A stretch of DNA of 34,053 nucleotides, from the NCBI GenBank assembly GCA_937934655.1, contig CALGZB010000091.1, positions 1 to 34,053 on the forward strand. Reading direction: 5' to 3'. The stretch is from an uncultured Acidimicrobiales bacterium (GTDB lineage: Bacteria; Actinomycetota; Acidimicrobiia; Acidimicrobiales; SHLQ01). Below the pieces are notes generated by a model. That model saw nothing but the letters and a program-made list of their open reading frames with translations. It was not told where the DNA came from and ran no database searches. A program made the position numbers and the translations under genes. Shown here piece by piece: positions 7,643-18,269 of the stretch (positions within the stretch are counted from its first letter, which is position 1; every line of letters starts with the position of its first letter).

Positions 7643-9412
7643 GTGATTGCGGTTCAAGAGCAATCAAATGATCGCGAGTCCGAACAACTTCGCGCTGAGC
7701 TCGTCGATATTCGCGACTACTCAACTCGGCTCGAAGACGAGGTCACCACACTTCGTCGACGCCTCCAGGACTCGCCTAAACGCGTTCGTACACTCGAAGA
7801 ACGCCTCCTCGAGACCAAGGGACAACTGTCCCAAGCCGTCTCCCAAAACGAGAAGCTCACGTACACGCTCCGCGAAGCGCGCGAACACATAACGGCGCTC
7901 CGCGATGAAGTCGACAAGCTCACGCAGCCGCCATCGGCGTACGGAACCCTGCTCGGATTCAACGACGAGGACGACTCCGTCGACGTTTTTTCTGGCGGTC
8001 GCAAGATGCGTGTCGCCATCCACCCGGAGCTCACCGATGAGCTCGTCGTGGGCCAAGAAGTTGTTCTGAACGAAACCCTCAACGTTGTTCTTGCCCGCGG
8101 GCCAGAGACCAACGGCGAAGTAGCGACCATCAAAGATGTTCTTGAAGATGGCCATCGGGCCATGATCGTCGGCCGTGCTGATGAAGAGAAGGTCGTCGAA
8201 ATTTCGGGCACCCTCGACGTCACGCTGCGCGCTGGCGACACCGTGCTCATCGATCCTCGTTCTGGCCTCGTGCTCGAGAAGCTGCCTCGGCCCGAGGTCG
8301 AAGAACTCGTTCTCGAAGAGGTCCCCGATGTCAGCTACGAAGACGTCGGCGGTCTCGATTCGCAAATCGAACAAATCACCGATGCCGTCGAGCTGCCGTT
8401 CCTGCACAAGGACCTGTTCGAGGAATTCGACCTTCCCGCACCGAAGGGCATCCTGCTCTACGGCCCGCCAGGTTGCGGAAAGACCCTTATCGCGAAAGCG
8501 GTAGCCAATTCGCTCGCCAAGAAAGTGGCCGAAGTTTCCGGCGACGGCGAAGCCCGGAGCTACTTCCTCAACATCAAAGGCCCTGAGCTTCTCAACAAGT
8601 ACGTCGGCGAAACCGAACGCCAGATTCGTATGGTGTTCCAGCGAGCCCGCGAAAAGTCCGAACAGGGCTGGCCAGTCATCGTGTTCTTCGACGAGATGGA
8701 GTCGCTGTTCCGCACTCGCGGAACCGGCATCAGCTCCGATATGGAAAGCACCATCGTTCCGCAGTTGCTCGCCGAAATCGACGGTGTCGAAACGCTGAAG
8801 AACGTCATCGTTATCGGTGCATCAAACCGTGAAGACCTCATCGACCCGGCCATCCTTCGCCCTGGCCGCCTCGACGTAAAGATCAAGATCGAGCGTCCTG
8901 ATGAAACCGCAGCGACGGCCATCTTCTCCCGGTACCTCACCGACGATCTACCTATCGATCAAAACATCATCGATACGGTTGGCGGCGGCGACCGGAATAA
9001 GGCTATCCAAGCCATGGTCGAAGAGACCGTTGCCGAAATGTACCGTTCGGACGAGACCAACCAGTTCCTCGAAGTCACCTACCAAAACGGTGACAAAGAG
9101 ATCATGTACTTCAAGGACTTCTCGTCGGGAGCCATGATCGAGAACATCGTGCGCCGGGCGAAGAAGTTCGCCATTAAGCGCATTCTGGCCGACGGCACTC
9201 GTGGTGTTCGTACCGATGACCTCATCGCGGCGATCCACCAGGAATACAAAGAGCACGAAGATTTGCCCAACACCACCAACCCTGATGACTGGGCCAAGAT
9301 TTCGGGCAAGAAGGGCGAACGCATCGTGTACGTGCGCACCCTCATAACCAAGAACGAAGACCCAGTAGGCGGTCGAGCAATAGAACGCGTAGGCACCGGG
9401 CAATACCTTTAA
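7643..9412 (+). CDS. arc: Proteasome-activating AAA ATPase ARC/Mpa
   Basis: N-terminal coiled coil, OB domains ([22 protein letters not shown]), Walker [14 protein letters not shown], Walker [13 protein letters not shown], and a C-terminal GTGQYL tail typical of proteasome docking. Confidence 0.97.
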   Translation: MIAVQEQSNDRESEQLRAELVDIRDYSTRLEDEVTTLRRRLQDSPKRVRTLEERLLETKGQLSQAVSQNEKLTYTLREAREHITALRDEVDKLTQPPSAYGTLLGFNDEDDSVDVFSGGRKMRVAIHPELTDELVVGQEVVLNETLNVVLARGPETNGEVATIKDVLEDGHRAMIVGRADEEKVVEISGTLDVTLRAGDTVLIDPRSGLVLEKLPRPEVEELVLEEVPDVSYEDVGGLDSQIEQITDAVELPFLHKDLFEEFDLPAPKGILLYGPPGCGKTLIAKAVANSLAKKVAEVSGDGEARSYFLNIKGPELLNKYVGETERQIRMVFQRAREKSEQGWPVIVFFDEMESLFRTRGTGISSDMESTIVPQLLAEIDGVETLKNVIVIGASNREDLIDPAILRPGRLDVKIKIERPDETAATAIFSRYLTDDLPIDQNIIDTVGGGDRNKAIQAMVEETVAEMYRSDETNQFLEVTYQNGDKEIMYFKDFSSGAMIENIVRRAKKFAIKRILADGTRGVRTDDLIAAIHQEYKEHEDLPNTTNPDDWAKISGKKGERIVYVRTLITKNEDPVGGRAIERVGTGQYL

Positions 9413-9457
9413 GGCAAAGAGAACGGTTTCATCACACTGTTCTTGATGGTCCTCGGC

Positions 9458-9473
9458 TAACTTCACGCTTATG
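9458..9473 (+). promoter_or_regulatory. Candidate -10 (TAACTT) 7 nt before the dop ATG; leaderless-type
   Basis: TAACTT-cacgctt-ATG. Confidence 0.45.
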
Positions 9474-10970
9474 GCGATCACGAAGACAATCGGTGTCGAA
9501 ACCGAGTACGGCATCCTCATTCGGGGGACCGATGAGTCCAATCCGATCGCTGCTTCATCGCTGCTGATCAACGCATATCTCAACGCTGAACGCGACGGCC
9601 CAGCCCCATCGGTTGGCTGGGATTTCGAAGACGAATCACCCGGTATGGACCAACGAGGTTTTGCGCCGGTGGGGTCGATGCCGCCCGAGGTCGAAACGCA
9701 CCTCGTGAACGCTGTGCTCACCAACGGCGCCCGGTACTACGTCGATCACGCACACCCCGAAATCAGCACGCCAGAATGCACCAATGCCTACGACGTCGTG
9801 CTGTTCGACCGGGCCGCAGAGCTCATCGCTATCAAGTCGATGGTTGCCGCCGACCGGGTGCTCCCCGAAGAACAAAACCTGGTCGTCTACAAGAACAACA
9901 GTGACGGCAAAGGCAACTCCTACGGCTGCCACGAGAACTATCTCGTCGACCGGCTCACGCCGTTCTCGAACATCATCGCCCACGCCACAGCGCACTTCAT
10001 CACCCGTCAGATCTTCACTGGATCGGGCAAGGTCGGCGTCGAAGCGCCAGGCCTGACCTCCGACGACGTGCCCTTCCAGATAACGCAGCGTGCCGACTTT
10101 TTCGAAGAGGAAGTCGGACTCGAAACCACACTGAAGCGGCCCATCATCAACACCCGTGACGAGCCCCACGCCGACGCCCAGAAGTACCGTCGACTTCATG
10201 TGATCGTCGGCGACGCCAACATGTCGCAAGTCTCGACCTATCTCAAGGTCGGTACGACAGCGCTCATCTTGGCCATGACCGAAGATAACTTCTTGCCGCG
10301 GGACTTCGTCTTCGCTGCGCCAGTGCAGGCGATGCGCGAAGTCTCCTATGACCTCACCCTTTCTGAGCCATTGCCGATGGCCGACGGAACCAAGATGTCA
10401 GCCCTTGAGGTGCAGTGGGAGTTCCTCGAACAAAGCCGAAAGTACGTGGAAGAGCGAGGCACCGAGAATGTTGGCGGTGAGGTAGCGCTCGACGTCCTCA
10501 ACCGCTGGGAACACGTTCTTGGAGCGCTCGAGGATGACCCAATGCAGCTTGCCGACCAACTCGACTGGGTCGCCAAGTACAGCCTTTTGAATTCCTTCAG
10601 AGACCGCCACAGCGTGGCTTGGGACGACGCACGCCTCCGGGCGCTCGATATTCAGTACGCCGATCTCCGACCCCACAAGTGTCTCTTCAACAAACTCAAC
10701 GTCGAGACCATCGTGAACGACGAAGACGCCACGAAAGCAATGGTCTCACCGCCTGAAGACACCCGAGCGTATTTCCGAGGCGAGTGCCTCAAGCGCTGGC
10801 CCGAGCAGATCGTCGCCGCCAATTGGGACTCGATGGTCTTTGACCTCGGCGACGAACCACTCCGCAGAGTGCCAATGATGGAACCGACCCGCGGTACGCG
10901 CGCTCACGTCGGTACGCTTCTAGAAGAATGCGAAACTGCGGCAGAACTCTTGGAAAAGCTCGGCAACTGA
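9471..10970 (+). CDS. dop: Pup deamidase/depupylase Dop
   Basis: [88 protein letters not shown]. Precedes pup. Confidence 0.96.
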   Translation: MAITKTIGVETEYGILIRGTDESNPIAASSLLINAYLNAERDGPAPSVGWDFEDESPGMDQRGFAPVGSMPPEVETHLVNAVLTNGARYYVDHAHPEISTPECTNAYDVVLFDRAAELIAIKSMVAADRVLPEEQNLVVYKNNSDGKGNSYGCHENYLVDRLTPFSNIIAHATAHFITRQIFTGSGKVGVEAPGLTSDDVPFQITQRADFFEEEVGLETTLKRPIINTRDEPHADAQKYRRLHVIVGDANMSQVSTYLKVGTTALILAMTEDNFLPRDFVFAAPVQAMREVSYDLTLSEPLPMADGTKMSALEVQWEFLEQSRKYVEERGTENVGGEVALDVLNRWEHVLGALEDDPMQLADQLDWVAKYSLLNSFRDRHSVAWDDARLRALDIQYADLRPHKCLFNKLNVETIVNDEDATKAMVSPPEDTRAYFRGECLKRWPEQIVAANWDSMVFDLGDEPLRRVPMMEPTRGTRAHVGTLLEECETAAELLEKLGN

Positions 10971-10973
10971 CGC

Positions 10974-11009
10974 ACAATCTGAACAACAATCTGAACAACA
11001 ATCTGAACA
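10974..11009. repeat. Three perfect tandem copies of a 12 bp unit between dop and pup
   Basis: acaatctgaaca x3 (10974-10985, 10986-10997, 10998-11009), beginning 3 bp after the dop stop codon. Confidence 0.95.
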
Positions 11010-11056
11010 CCCCCGAACAATCCGGGTCGCTCTACCAGTGAGGGAAACAACGAACA

Positions 11057-11251
11057 ATGGCTGAACGCGAACAGAAGAAGCGCCCGACACCTCGGGAATC
11101 TCAGGAACAGATCGACGAAACGCCGGCTGTATCTGAGGAAGGCGAGAAGATCAAGAGTGAACTCGACGACCTCCTCGATGAGATCGACGAGGTTCTCGAG
11201 ACCAATGCCGAAGACTTTGTAAAGAGCTACATCCAAAAAGGTGGACAGTGA
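11057..11251 (+). CDS. pup: Prokaryotic ubiquitin-like protein Pup (C-terminal GGQ form)
   Basis: 64 aa, acidic, ends ...[13 protein letters not shown]; located between dop and prcB. Confidence 0.97.
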   Translation: MAEREQKKRPTPRESQEQIDETPAVSEEGEKIKSELDDLLDEIDEVLETNAEDFVKSYIQKGGQ

Positions 11252-12087
11252 CCTCTCTGCGTTTCGATCCAACCGACGACCCAGGCCCCGACTTTGCTGG
11301 CCTGCTCCGTAAGGCAGGCCTTGAGCCACCAGTGCCAAACGGCGACGTCAGTGCAAGCCTCGACATCCCGCACGGCACCACGTGTGTGAGTCTTCGATAC
11401 GCCGATGGCGTTGTGATTGCCGGTGACCGTCGGGCTACTTCGGGCAACATCATTAGTCACCGTTCGATTCAAAAGGTTTTCGCCGCAGACCGTCACAGCG
11501 GTGTAGCCATCGCTGGAGCCGCCGGCCCAGCCATCGAAATGGTGAAGCTGTTTCAACTCCAGCTCGAACACTACGAGAAGGTTGAAGGCTCATCGCTTTC
11601 CCTTGATGGCAAAGCTAATCAGCTCAGCCAAATGCTCCGCAATAACCTGCCGATGGCGATGCAGGGCATGGCCGTGGTTCCGATCTTCGCCGGGTACGAC
11701 TTCGCCGCCGACAAGGGACGGTTGTTCCAGTTCGACGTCACCGGTGGACGCTACGAAGAGCTCGACTACACCGCAACGGGCTCGGGCAGCTTGCACGCCG
11801 GCACCGTCATCAAGATCAGCTTCATCGACGAGATGGACCGAGACCAAGCCGTCAACCTCGCGATCGAAGCGCTCTTCCAAGCAGCCGACTCCGATTCAGC
11901 GACCGGTCTTCCCGACCTGATCCGCGGCGTCTACCCCGTAGTCGCAACCATCACCGCCGATGGCTTTGACCGGGTCGAAGACGCCGAACTCGAAGACAAA
12001 ACTCGCCATCTCATCGACAAGTTCACCAACCGTGGTGGACGCGATGGCGGAAACTCGCTCAGCACCGACGGAGGCCCCCAAGCATGA
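11248..12087 (+). CDS. prcB: 20S proteasome beta subunit PrcB
   Basis: 43-residue propeptide ending PHG before [32 protein letters not shown] start overlaps the pup stop (GTGA). Confidence 0.96.
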   Translation: MTSLRFDPTDDPGPDFAGLLRKAGLEPPVPNGDVSASLDIPHGTTCVSLRYADGVVIAGDRRATSGNIISHRSIQKVFAADRHSGVAIAGAAGPAIEMVKLFQLQLEHYEKVEGSSLSLDGKANQLSQMLRNNLPMAMQGMAVVPIFAGYDFAADKGRLFQFDVTGGRYEELDYTATGSGSLHAGTVIKISFIDEMDRDQAVNLAIEALFQAADSDSATGLPDLIRGVYPVVATITADGFDRVEDAELEDKTRHLIDKFTNRGGRDGGNSLSTDGGPQA

Positions 12088-12761
12088 GTCAGCCGTTTTA
12101 TGTAGCTCCCGAGCAGGTCATGAAAGACCGGGCAGACTATGCCCGCAAGGGCATAGCCCGTGGCCGCAGCCTTATCGGCGGAACCTACGCCGATGGCGTA
12201 GTGATTTGCGCCGAGAACACCTCGAACACCTTGCGCAAGGTCAGCGAAATCTACGACCGCATCGGCTTCGCCGGGGTCGGAAAGTACAACGAGTTCGACC
12301 AACTTCGGATCGCCGGAATCCGGCACGCTGACCTCAAGGGCTTCAACTACAGCCGTGCTGACGTCGACGCTCGAAGCTTGGCCAATCAGTACGCCAACAT
12401 GCTCGGCCAAGTCTTCACCCACGAGATGAAGCCCATGGAAGTCGAGATCCTCGTCGCCGAGATCGACGAAGAAGAAGCCGCACGCGATCAGCTGTTCCAG
12501 GTCCTCTACGACGGATCCGTTACCGATCACACCGACTATGTCGTGCTCGGCGGCGACTCTGACGCCATTCGTGAACGGCTTGCCGCAAAATGGAAGCCGG
12601 GAGCTGCACTCTCTGCGGTGCTCCAACTTCTTGTCTCGTCGCTTGCCGGAGAAGAACGCCAGCTTGAAGCTGCAGATCTCGAAGTAGCAGTGCTCGAACG
12701 CGGCGACCACCGCCGTTGTTTCCGCCGCATCGAAGGCGACGAGCTCTCCGGGCTGCTCTAG
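12084..12761 (+). CDS. prcA: 20S proteasome alpha subunit PrcA
   Basis: [45 protein letters not shown]...KVSEIYDRIGFAGVGKYNEFDQLR; ATG overlaps the prcB stop (ATGA). Confidence 0.96.
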   Translation: MSQPFYVAPEQVMKDRADYARKGIARGRSLIGGTYADGVVICAENTSNTLRKVSEIYDRIGFAGVGKYNEFDQLRIAGIRHADLKGFNYSRADVDARSLANQYANMLGQVFTHEMKPMEVEILVAEIDEEEAARDQLFQVLYDGSVTDHTDYVVLGGDSDAIRERLAAKWKPGAALSAVLQLLVSSLAGEERQLEAADLEVAVLERGDHRRCFRRIEGDELSGLL

Positions 12762-12828
12762 CCGCCCAGAATTCATATCGCGGCTGGCTGCGTAAAGGTT
12801 TTTGGCCCGCCCGCCGATACCCAAAGGC

Positions 12829-13371
12829 ATGCCAGTAGATGTACGTGCCATGGCCAATGGTCCAGTTGCGTTGGGCGAAGCCCTTCGCACAATTCGAGAA
12901 CGAGTTGGGTTTTCCGTCGAAGGGGTTTGTCGCCAAACCAGCCTTCGGACGGCGCAACTCCTCGAGATCGAAGCCGGGATGTACGAGCCGTCCACGGGCA
13001 TTCTTGAGGCGCTCGGCGAGATATACGGAATCGATACCGAGCAACTGCCTACCTCGGGCGAGGCCATTCGAAAACCGTTGGTCTACGACGAGGAACGGTT
13101 CCTCCTGCACGCCGGCTGGCTCACCATCGAGTTCGACCCTCGGCGCCATGACAACGATGACCTGCTCCGGTCCTTCGCTGCGTGTATTCGCAAGCTGCGC
13201 GGTGCGTCTGATTCGGCGCCCGTCGTTCTCCGCGAGGCCGACAGGGTCATGCTCGCTCAGCTCCTAAATCTCGAAGATGAATACCTCGAACAGCGTTTCC
13301 CGTACTGGTTCCAGGCGGCTCCGGAGCAGTTCGTCGGTATCCGCGAAACGTTGCTCCCGCTCGCTGCCTAA
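12829..13371 (+). CDS. XRE-type helix-turn-helix protein embedded in the proteasome locus
   Basis: LGEALRTIRERVGFSVEGVCRQTSLRTAQLLEIEAGMYEPSTGILEALGEIYGID is a Cro/C1-type HTH. Start could be ATG 12829, ATG 12850 or TTG 12802. Confidence 0.8.
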   Translation: MPVDVRAMANGPVALGEALRTIRERVGFSVEGVCRQTSLRTAQLLEIEAGMYEPSTGILEALGEIYGIDTEQLPTSGEAIRKPLVYDEERFLLHAGWLTIEFDPRRHDNDDLLRSFAACIRKLRGASDSAPVVLREADRVMLAQLLNLEDEYLEQRFPYWFQAAPEQFVGIRETLLPLAA

Positions 13372-13430
13372 GGCAAGTATCTCAAATGAGATGCCCACTA
13401 AGGAGACCTAGGCGGTAAGGTCGGCACCAC

Positions 13431-14789
13431 ATGCAAAAGCGGATCTACGGCATCGAGAATGAGTACGGCGTTACCTGCACGCTTCGCGGTCAGCGGCGCC
13501 TAAGCCCTGACGAAGTGGCCCGCTACCTGTTCCGGCGCGTCGTTTCGTGGGGACGCAGCAGCAACGTTTTCCTCGCAAACGGTGCTCGTCTCTACCTCGA
13601 CGTGGGCTCACACCCCGAATACGCGACGCCCGAGTGCGACAGCATCTATGACCTCGTGGTGCACGACAAAGCAGGCGAGCGAATCCTCGAACAACTCTTG
13701 GTGAGTGCCGAACAGCGACTCGAAGACGAAGGTATCCGCGGCGATATCTACCTGTTCAAGAACAACACCGACTCGGCCGGCAACTCCTATGGCTGCCACG
13801 AGAACTACCTCACCGGCCGCCGCGACGATTTCTCCAGCTACGCCGAAGTGCTCATTCCGTTCCTCGTAAGCCGCCAGATTTACGCCGGCGCAGGCAAGGT
13901 TCTGCAGACCGCACGTGGCGCCATGTACTGCGTGAGCCAGCGGGCCGAGCACATCTGGGAAGGCGTCTCAAGCGCCACTACTCGGTCCCGGCCCATTATC
14001 AACACCCGCGACGAGCCCCATGCTGATGCCGAGCGGTACCGCCGTCTTCACGTCATCGTGGGCGACTCCAACATGAGCGAATACACCACCTTCCTCAAGG
14101 TTGGTGCCGCTTCGATCATGCTGCGAATGCTCGAAGACCCTCGCGTCGTCCTGCGCGATATGACGCTTGAGAACCCGATCCGGGCGATTCGCGAGATCAG
14201 CCACGACATGACCTGTACACGACGGGTGCGTTTGGCCAACGGGCGCGAAGCCAGTGCCCTCGAAATTCAGAGCGAGTACCTTACCCGTGCGCTCCGTTAC
14301 GCCGAGCACAACGACTTCACGCCGTTGGAACAAAAGGCGCTTGATATGTGGGAGCACTGCCTTACCCAAATCGAGAAAGACCCGCTAAACCTCGACCAAG
14401 AAATCGACTGGGTCATTAAATACAAGCTCATCGAGGCCTATCGCGAACGGCATGGGCTGTCGTTGGCCGATGCCCGTGTCTCGCTGGTCGACCTTGAATA
14501 TCACGATGTCAACCGCGACCGCGGCCTGTACTACCAAATGCAAAAGCGCGGCATGGTCGAGCGGATTTGTACCGACGAAGACATTGCGCATGCGGTCGAG
14601 AACCCGCCGGCTACAACCAGGGCTCGTCTTCGTGGCGAGTTCATCCAAAAGGCCAAAGAGAAGAAGCGCGATTACACCGTCGATTGGGTGCATCTCAAGC
14701 TCAACGATCAGGCGCAACGTACCGTTCTTTGCAAAGACCCGTTCAAAGCGCACGACGAACGCGTCGAAAAGCTCATCGCCAGCCTGTAA
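13431..14789 (+). CDS. pafA: Pup-protein ligase PafA
   Basis: [87 protein letters not shown]. Confidence 0.97.
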   Translation: MQKRIYGIENEYGVTCTLRGQRRLSPDEVARYLFRRVVSWGRSSNVFLANGARLYLDVGSHPEYATPECDSIYDLVVHDKAGERILEQLLVSAEQRLEDEGIRGDIYLFKNNTDSAGNSYGCHENYLTGRRDDFSSYAEVLIPFLVSRQIYAGAGKVLQTARGAMYCVSQRAEHIWEGVSSATTRSRPIINTRDEPHADAERYRRLHVIVGDSNMSEYTTFLKVGAASIMLRMLEDPRVVLRDMTLENPIRAIREISHDMTCTRRVRLANGREASALEIQSEYLTRALRYAEHNDFTPLEQKALDMWEHCLTQIEKDPLNLDQEIDWVIKYKLIEAYRERHGLSLADARVSLVDLEYHDVNRDRGLYYQMQKRGMVERICTDEDIAHAVENPPATTRARLRGEFIQKAKEKKRDYTVDWVHLKLNDQAQRTVLCKDPFKAHDERVEKLIASL

Positions 14790-14894
14790 TACCCCCTTTG
14801 GTGGAGCGGTTCCGGGCATTGGTCGCATCGTGAAGCCGGAGAAGTTGCTGAAACGCACACAACGGCCGTCTGGCCGTGCGATACTCACTGGCTG

Positions 14895-15830
14895 ATGTCC
14901 AAGCTCGAACGATTGATGAATTTGCTGGCCGCGCTGCTGCATACGTCGGTGCCGATGACCGCCGAGCAACTTCGTCAGCGGATCGAGGGCTACCCCGATG
15001 CTGGACCGAGTTTTCGGCGATCGTTCGAACGCGACAAGGACGACCTTCGCTCGATGGGGATTCCCATCCGGGTCGAGACGGTCCCCGGCACCGATCCGCC
15101 GGTCGAGGGCTATCGAATCGACCCCAAAGAGTACGCGGGCAGCGACCCGCAACTCGACCCAGACGAACTCGCCGCCATGCACCTTGCCACCAACCTTGTA
15201 CGCCTCGACGGCGTGCAAGGCGATCAGGCGCTCGTGCGAGTCGGAGGCCTCGTCGGAGACGGCCAAGGCGCTGAGTCGGTCGAGCCGCTCGCCGCGCTTC
15301 CCTCCGATACCAACCTAGGTCCGCTGTTCGATGCTGTTCGAACCAAAAAGTCGGTGTCGTTTACGTACAACGCCGCCAGCCGAACTCTCGATCCGTACAA
15401 GCTTTCGTTTCTTCGTGGTCACTGGTACCTCATCGGCTTCGACCACATGCGCGAGGACGAACGCCAGTTTCGGGTCGACCGCATCGAGGGCATTGTGGAG
15501 ATCGGCGGCGATGCCACAACCGCACGCCCCGATGGGCCGCAGAGCGATCGGGCCGAATCGTGGGAACTCGGCGATGAAGAACCCATTCAGGCCCGAATTC
15601 TTGTCGATGCCGATCAGGCCGGCTGGGCCAAGCACTACCTCGGGCGCGACTCGGTGGTGGCCGACCACGCCGATGGTTCGGCGGAGTTTGAACTAACGGT
15701 CCGTAACCGCGAGGCGTTTCGGTCGTTTGTTCTGACCTTTCTCGAACACGCCGAATTGTTGTCGCCGCCCGAGCTTCGCAACGAGCTGATCTCCTGGCTC
15801 GAGGAGCTTCACGCTGGGGCATCGGCATGA
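14895..15830 (+). CDS. pafB: WYL-domain transcriptional regulator PafB
   Basis: N-terminal wHTH (KLERLMNLLAALLHTSVPMTAEQLRQRI), WYL core (VSFTYNAASRTLDPYKLSFLRGHWYLIGFDHMREDERQFRVDRI); position after pafA. Confidence 0.9.
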   Translation: MSKLERLMNLLAALLHTSVPMTAEQLRQRIEGYPDAGPSFRRSFERDKDDLRSMGIPIRVETVPGTDPPVEGYRIDPKEYAGSDPQLDPDELAAMHLATNLVRLDGVQGDQALVRVGGLVGDGQGAESVEPLAALPSDTNLGPLFDAVRTKKSVSFTYNAASRTLDPYKLSFLRGHWYLIGFDHMREDERQFRVDRIEGIVEIGGDATTARPDGPQSDRAESWELGDEEPIQARILVDADQAGWAKHYLGRDSVVADHADGSAEFELTVRNREAFRSFVLTFLEHAELLSPPELRNELISWLEELHAGASA

Positions 15831-16771
15831 GTCGCCTCAACGCATCCGATCGCGTCACCCGGCTCCTCGCGGTCATTCCCTGGGTTGCCAGCCAGCCAGG
15901 CGTGCACCTCGATGAGATCGCCGAACGCTTCGGTTACCCGCGTGCCCACCTCGAGGCCGACCTGCTCGAAGCGGTGCAGTTCGTCGGCGTCTACCCTTTC
16001 ACGCCCGACACGATGATCGAGGTAAGCCTCGATGATGATCGGGTGTGGATTCACTATGCCGACTGGTTCGCCAAGCCGTTGCGTCTTACGTCGGAACAGG
16101 CTGTGTCCCTCATGGCAGCGGGGGAGAGCGTGCTTGCGCTCTCTGGTGACGAAAACGGTCCGCTGCTCGGTGGACTGACGAAACTCGGCGCCGCACTCGG
16201 CGTCGATCAAGGACTCGATATTCGCTTGGGGAGCGCCCCAGAAGAAACACTCGACCTGCTACGCACCGCCGTTACCGATCACCGCGTCGTCGAACTCGAC
16301 TACTACACGTTTGGTCGAGACGAGCGAACCCACCGCTCTATCGAGCCGGTTCGTTTCTTTGCCGACGAGGGCAAATGGTACGTGTCGGCGCATTGCCGCC
16401 TTGCCGACGACGAGCGAGTATTTCGGGTCGACCGGATCGTTGACGCAACGCTCCTCGATGAAACCTTCGAGCCTCGTGGCGAGGGCGGAATGCACGTGTT
16501 TACCGCCCGTGATGGCGATCCACGAGTGACGCTCGAGGTTGCCGCCGATGCTGCGTGGGTGGTGCAGCAATATCCGAACGAGGGCGTCGAAGAACTCGAC
16601 GACGGTGGCTTCCGTGTAACCCTCGCCGTTGCCGCCGTGCCGTGGCTCGAACGTCTCCTTGTAAGGCTCGGATCCTCTGCCTCGATCGTCGAGGCTGATC
16701 CGGCGATTCCGGTGAACCTCGTGCAAGGCACCGCAGCTCGTGTTTTAGCTAGATATCAGGCCGATCAATGA
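15827..16771 (+). CDS. pafC: WYL-domain transcriptional regulator PafC
   Basis: DRVTRLLAVIPWVASQPGVHLDEIAERFGYP; VVELDYYTFGRDERTHRSIEPVRFFADEGKWYVSAHCRLADDERVFRVDRI; ATGA overlap with pafB. Confidence 0.9.
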   Translation: MSRLNASDRVTRLLAVIPWVASQPGVHLDEIAERFGYPRAHLEADLLEAVQFVGVYPFTPDTMIEVSLDDDRVWIHYADWFAKPLRLTSEQAVSLMAAGESVLALSGDENGPLLGGLTKLGAALGVDQGLDIRLGSAPEETLDLLRTAVTDHRVVELDYYTFGRDERTHRSIEPVRFFADEGKWYVSAHCRLADDERVFRVDRIVDATLLDETFEPRGEGGMHVFTARDGDPRVTLEVAADAAWVVQQYPNEGVEELDDGGFRVTLAVAAVPWLERLLVRLGSSASIVEADPAIPVNLVQGTAARVLARYQADQ

Positions 16772-16810
16772 GACCTCTTAGCGGCGCTGAGCTTGTAGGG
16801 TCTTTGTACC

Positions 16811-18076
16811 GTGCCTAGTGATCCTGTTGTACCTGATGAGCCTGCGCTGGCTCTTGACAGCCCCGACTTTGCCGAGCGCATAGCGGCCCGTGCCAAAGAG
16901 CGTTTGGCGCAACAACAGGCGGCCAGCACTTCTGCGTCCGTCGACGGCACCGTTGCTTCGCAGCCGGGCGTGGCCCAGTTCGGATCTACCCCTTCCGCCC
17001 CATCCGCTCCAGCCGACCAGTTGGTGCCGGAAACGTCTTCGAGCGTTCCCGCGGCCGCAGTGCCCGTTGCGGACACGTCGCCGTCGATAGCGTCGCCCAC
17101 TCCCACACCGGCAGTGCCGACTAATCCGGTCGAAGGAAACCACGTCGCACCGGCCCAACCGCCGGTTTCTGAGCCAACGGCGACAATGGTGCCAAAGGTC
17201 GAGGCTCCCATCGCTGCCGCTCAGACCGTGGCAACGCCAGTCCAGTCCGGTGCAGCGCAGACGACCGCTCCTTCGGCCACGCCCGTTTCTCCCGTTGCGC
17301 CAGCAGTCCAACAGGCGTCGCTAACAGAACCGATGCCAGCTCGGCAACGATCAGCCTCCGACGGCCCCACGACCGCTCCCGCTGCTGTGGCAACGGCGCC
17401 TGCGGCAATGGCGACACCAGCCTCCACGCCACCAGCCTCCGCCCCAACTGCCTCCAGTCCCGCCAGTCCGGTCGATGGCGACGAAGCCATCGCCACCCGT
17501 GACGAAGCCGACTACGACGTCATCAACCCTCGCCTCCGTTCGCTTATCGAATGGGCAGTGGTTGTAGCCGGGGCCCTTGCTGTTGCGCTGGTCATCAAGA
17601 GCTTCCTCCTTCAGGCCTACTTCATCCCTTCGCCGTCGATGGAACAGACCCTGGTCGAGGACGACCGGGTGCTTGTCAACAAGCTCAGCAAAGCCGCAAA
17701 CCGAGGCGATGTCATGGTCTTCAAACGCGAGGTTGTGAATCCCAACGATCCCGAAGATCTCATCAAGCGAGTCATTGGCCTCGAAGGCGAAACCGTCGAA
17801 GCCCGAGACGGCACGATGTTTATCGACGGAAAGATGCTCCAGGAGCCCTACGTCGAGGACGGAATTGCCTCGTTCGGCCCTGTCTGGACCGAAGGCTGCG
17901 CCAACGAACAAGGCGACGGTAACTCATGCACCGTCCCCGAGGGCGGCCTCTTCATGATGGGCGACAACCGCCAGAACTCGCGCGACAGCCGGTTCTTCGG
18001 CCCCATAACCCGCGATCAACTCGTAGGCCGAGCCTTCCTAAAGGTCTGGCCGCTCAACGACATCGAAGCGCTCTGA
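16811..18076 (+). CDS. lepB: Signal peptidase I with long Ala/Pro/Ser/Thr-rich N-terminal extension
   Basis: TM (IEWAVVVAGALAVALVIKSFLLQAYFIPSPSMEQTL, catalytic Ser), DLIKRVIGLEGETV (catalytic Lys), GDNRQNSRDSRFFGPI; about 230 residues of low-complexity A/P/T/S sequence precede the TM. Confidence 0.92.
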   Translation: MPSDPVVPDEPALALDSPDFAERIAARAKERLAQQQAASTSASVDGTVASQPGVAQFGSTPSAPSAPADQLVPETSSSVPAAAVPVADTSPSIASPTPTPAVPTNPVEGNHVAPAQPPVSEPTATMVPKVEAPIAAAQTVATPVQSGAAQTTAPSATPVSPVAPAVQQASLTEPMPARQRSASDGPTTAPAAVATAPAAMATPASTPPASAPTASSPASPVDGDEAIATRDEADYDVINPRLRSLIEWAVVVAGALAVALVIKSFLLQAYFIPSPSMEQTLVEDDRVLVNKLSKAANRGDVMVFKREVVNPNDPEDLIKRVIGLEGETVEARDGTMFIDGKMLQEPYVEDGIASFGPVWTEGCANEQGDGNSCTVPEGGLFMMGDNRQNSRDSRFFGPITRDQLVGRAFLKVWPLNDIEAL

Positions 18077-18202
18077 CATTGGTCGCTGCGTCGCGGGCTC
18101 CTTCGCTCTGCGCTTCGCTATGACTCCTTAGCTTCAACCTCGGCCGCCGCCTTCGCTCTGGCCGACTCCCAGCGCTTTGTCGCGGCTCGCTCTACGTCGG
18201 TG

Positions 18203-18262
18203 CCTGGAACCGGAACCCCTGTTTTCCACCTGGCACCGAATGGGTGGTTTGGTGCCAGGTGG
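18203..18262. repeat. Hairpin repeat locus 1 (CCTGG/CCAGG-bounded) between convergent lepB and GDPD genes
   Basis: cctggaaccggaacccctgttttcc followed by ccacctggcaccgaa-tgggtgg-tttggtgccaggtgg (15 bp stem, one G-T pair, 18226-18262). Confidence 0.85.
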
Positions 18263-18269
18263 ACGCTTC

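Noticed and set aside
10974-11009. CRISPR array candidate
   Set aside because: Direct 12 bp tandem repeats with no spacers and no cas genes.
11931-13067. 378 aa ORF on the minus strand across prcB, prcA and the HTH gene
   Set aside because: Antisense to strongly recognised genes; composition reflects high-GC mirror coding rather than a protein family.
14862-14877. Small palindrome acggcc-gtct-ggccgt upstream of pafB as a PafBC operator
   Set aside because: Only 6 bp arms in high-GC DNA; no match to a PafBC-type promoter motif I could verify.
18100-18160. Repeated 11-mer ccttcgctctg in the lepB downstream region (18100 and 18150)
   Set aside because: Short, non-palindromic and separated by about 39 bp of unrelated sequence; insufficient to claim an element without a genome-wide count.
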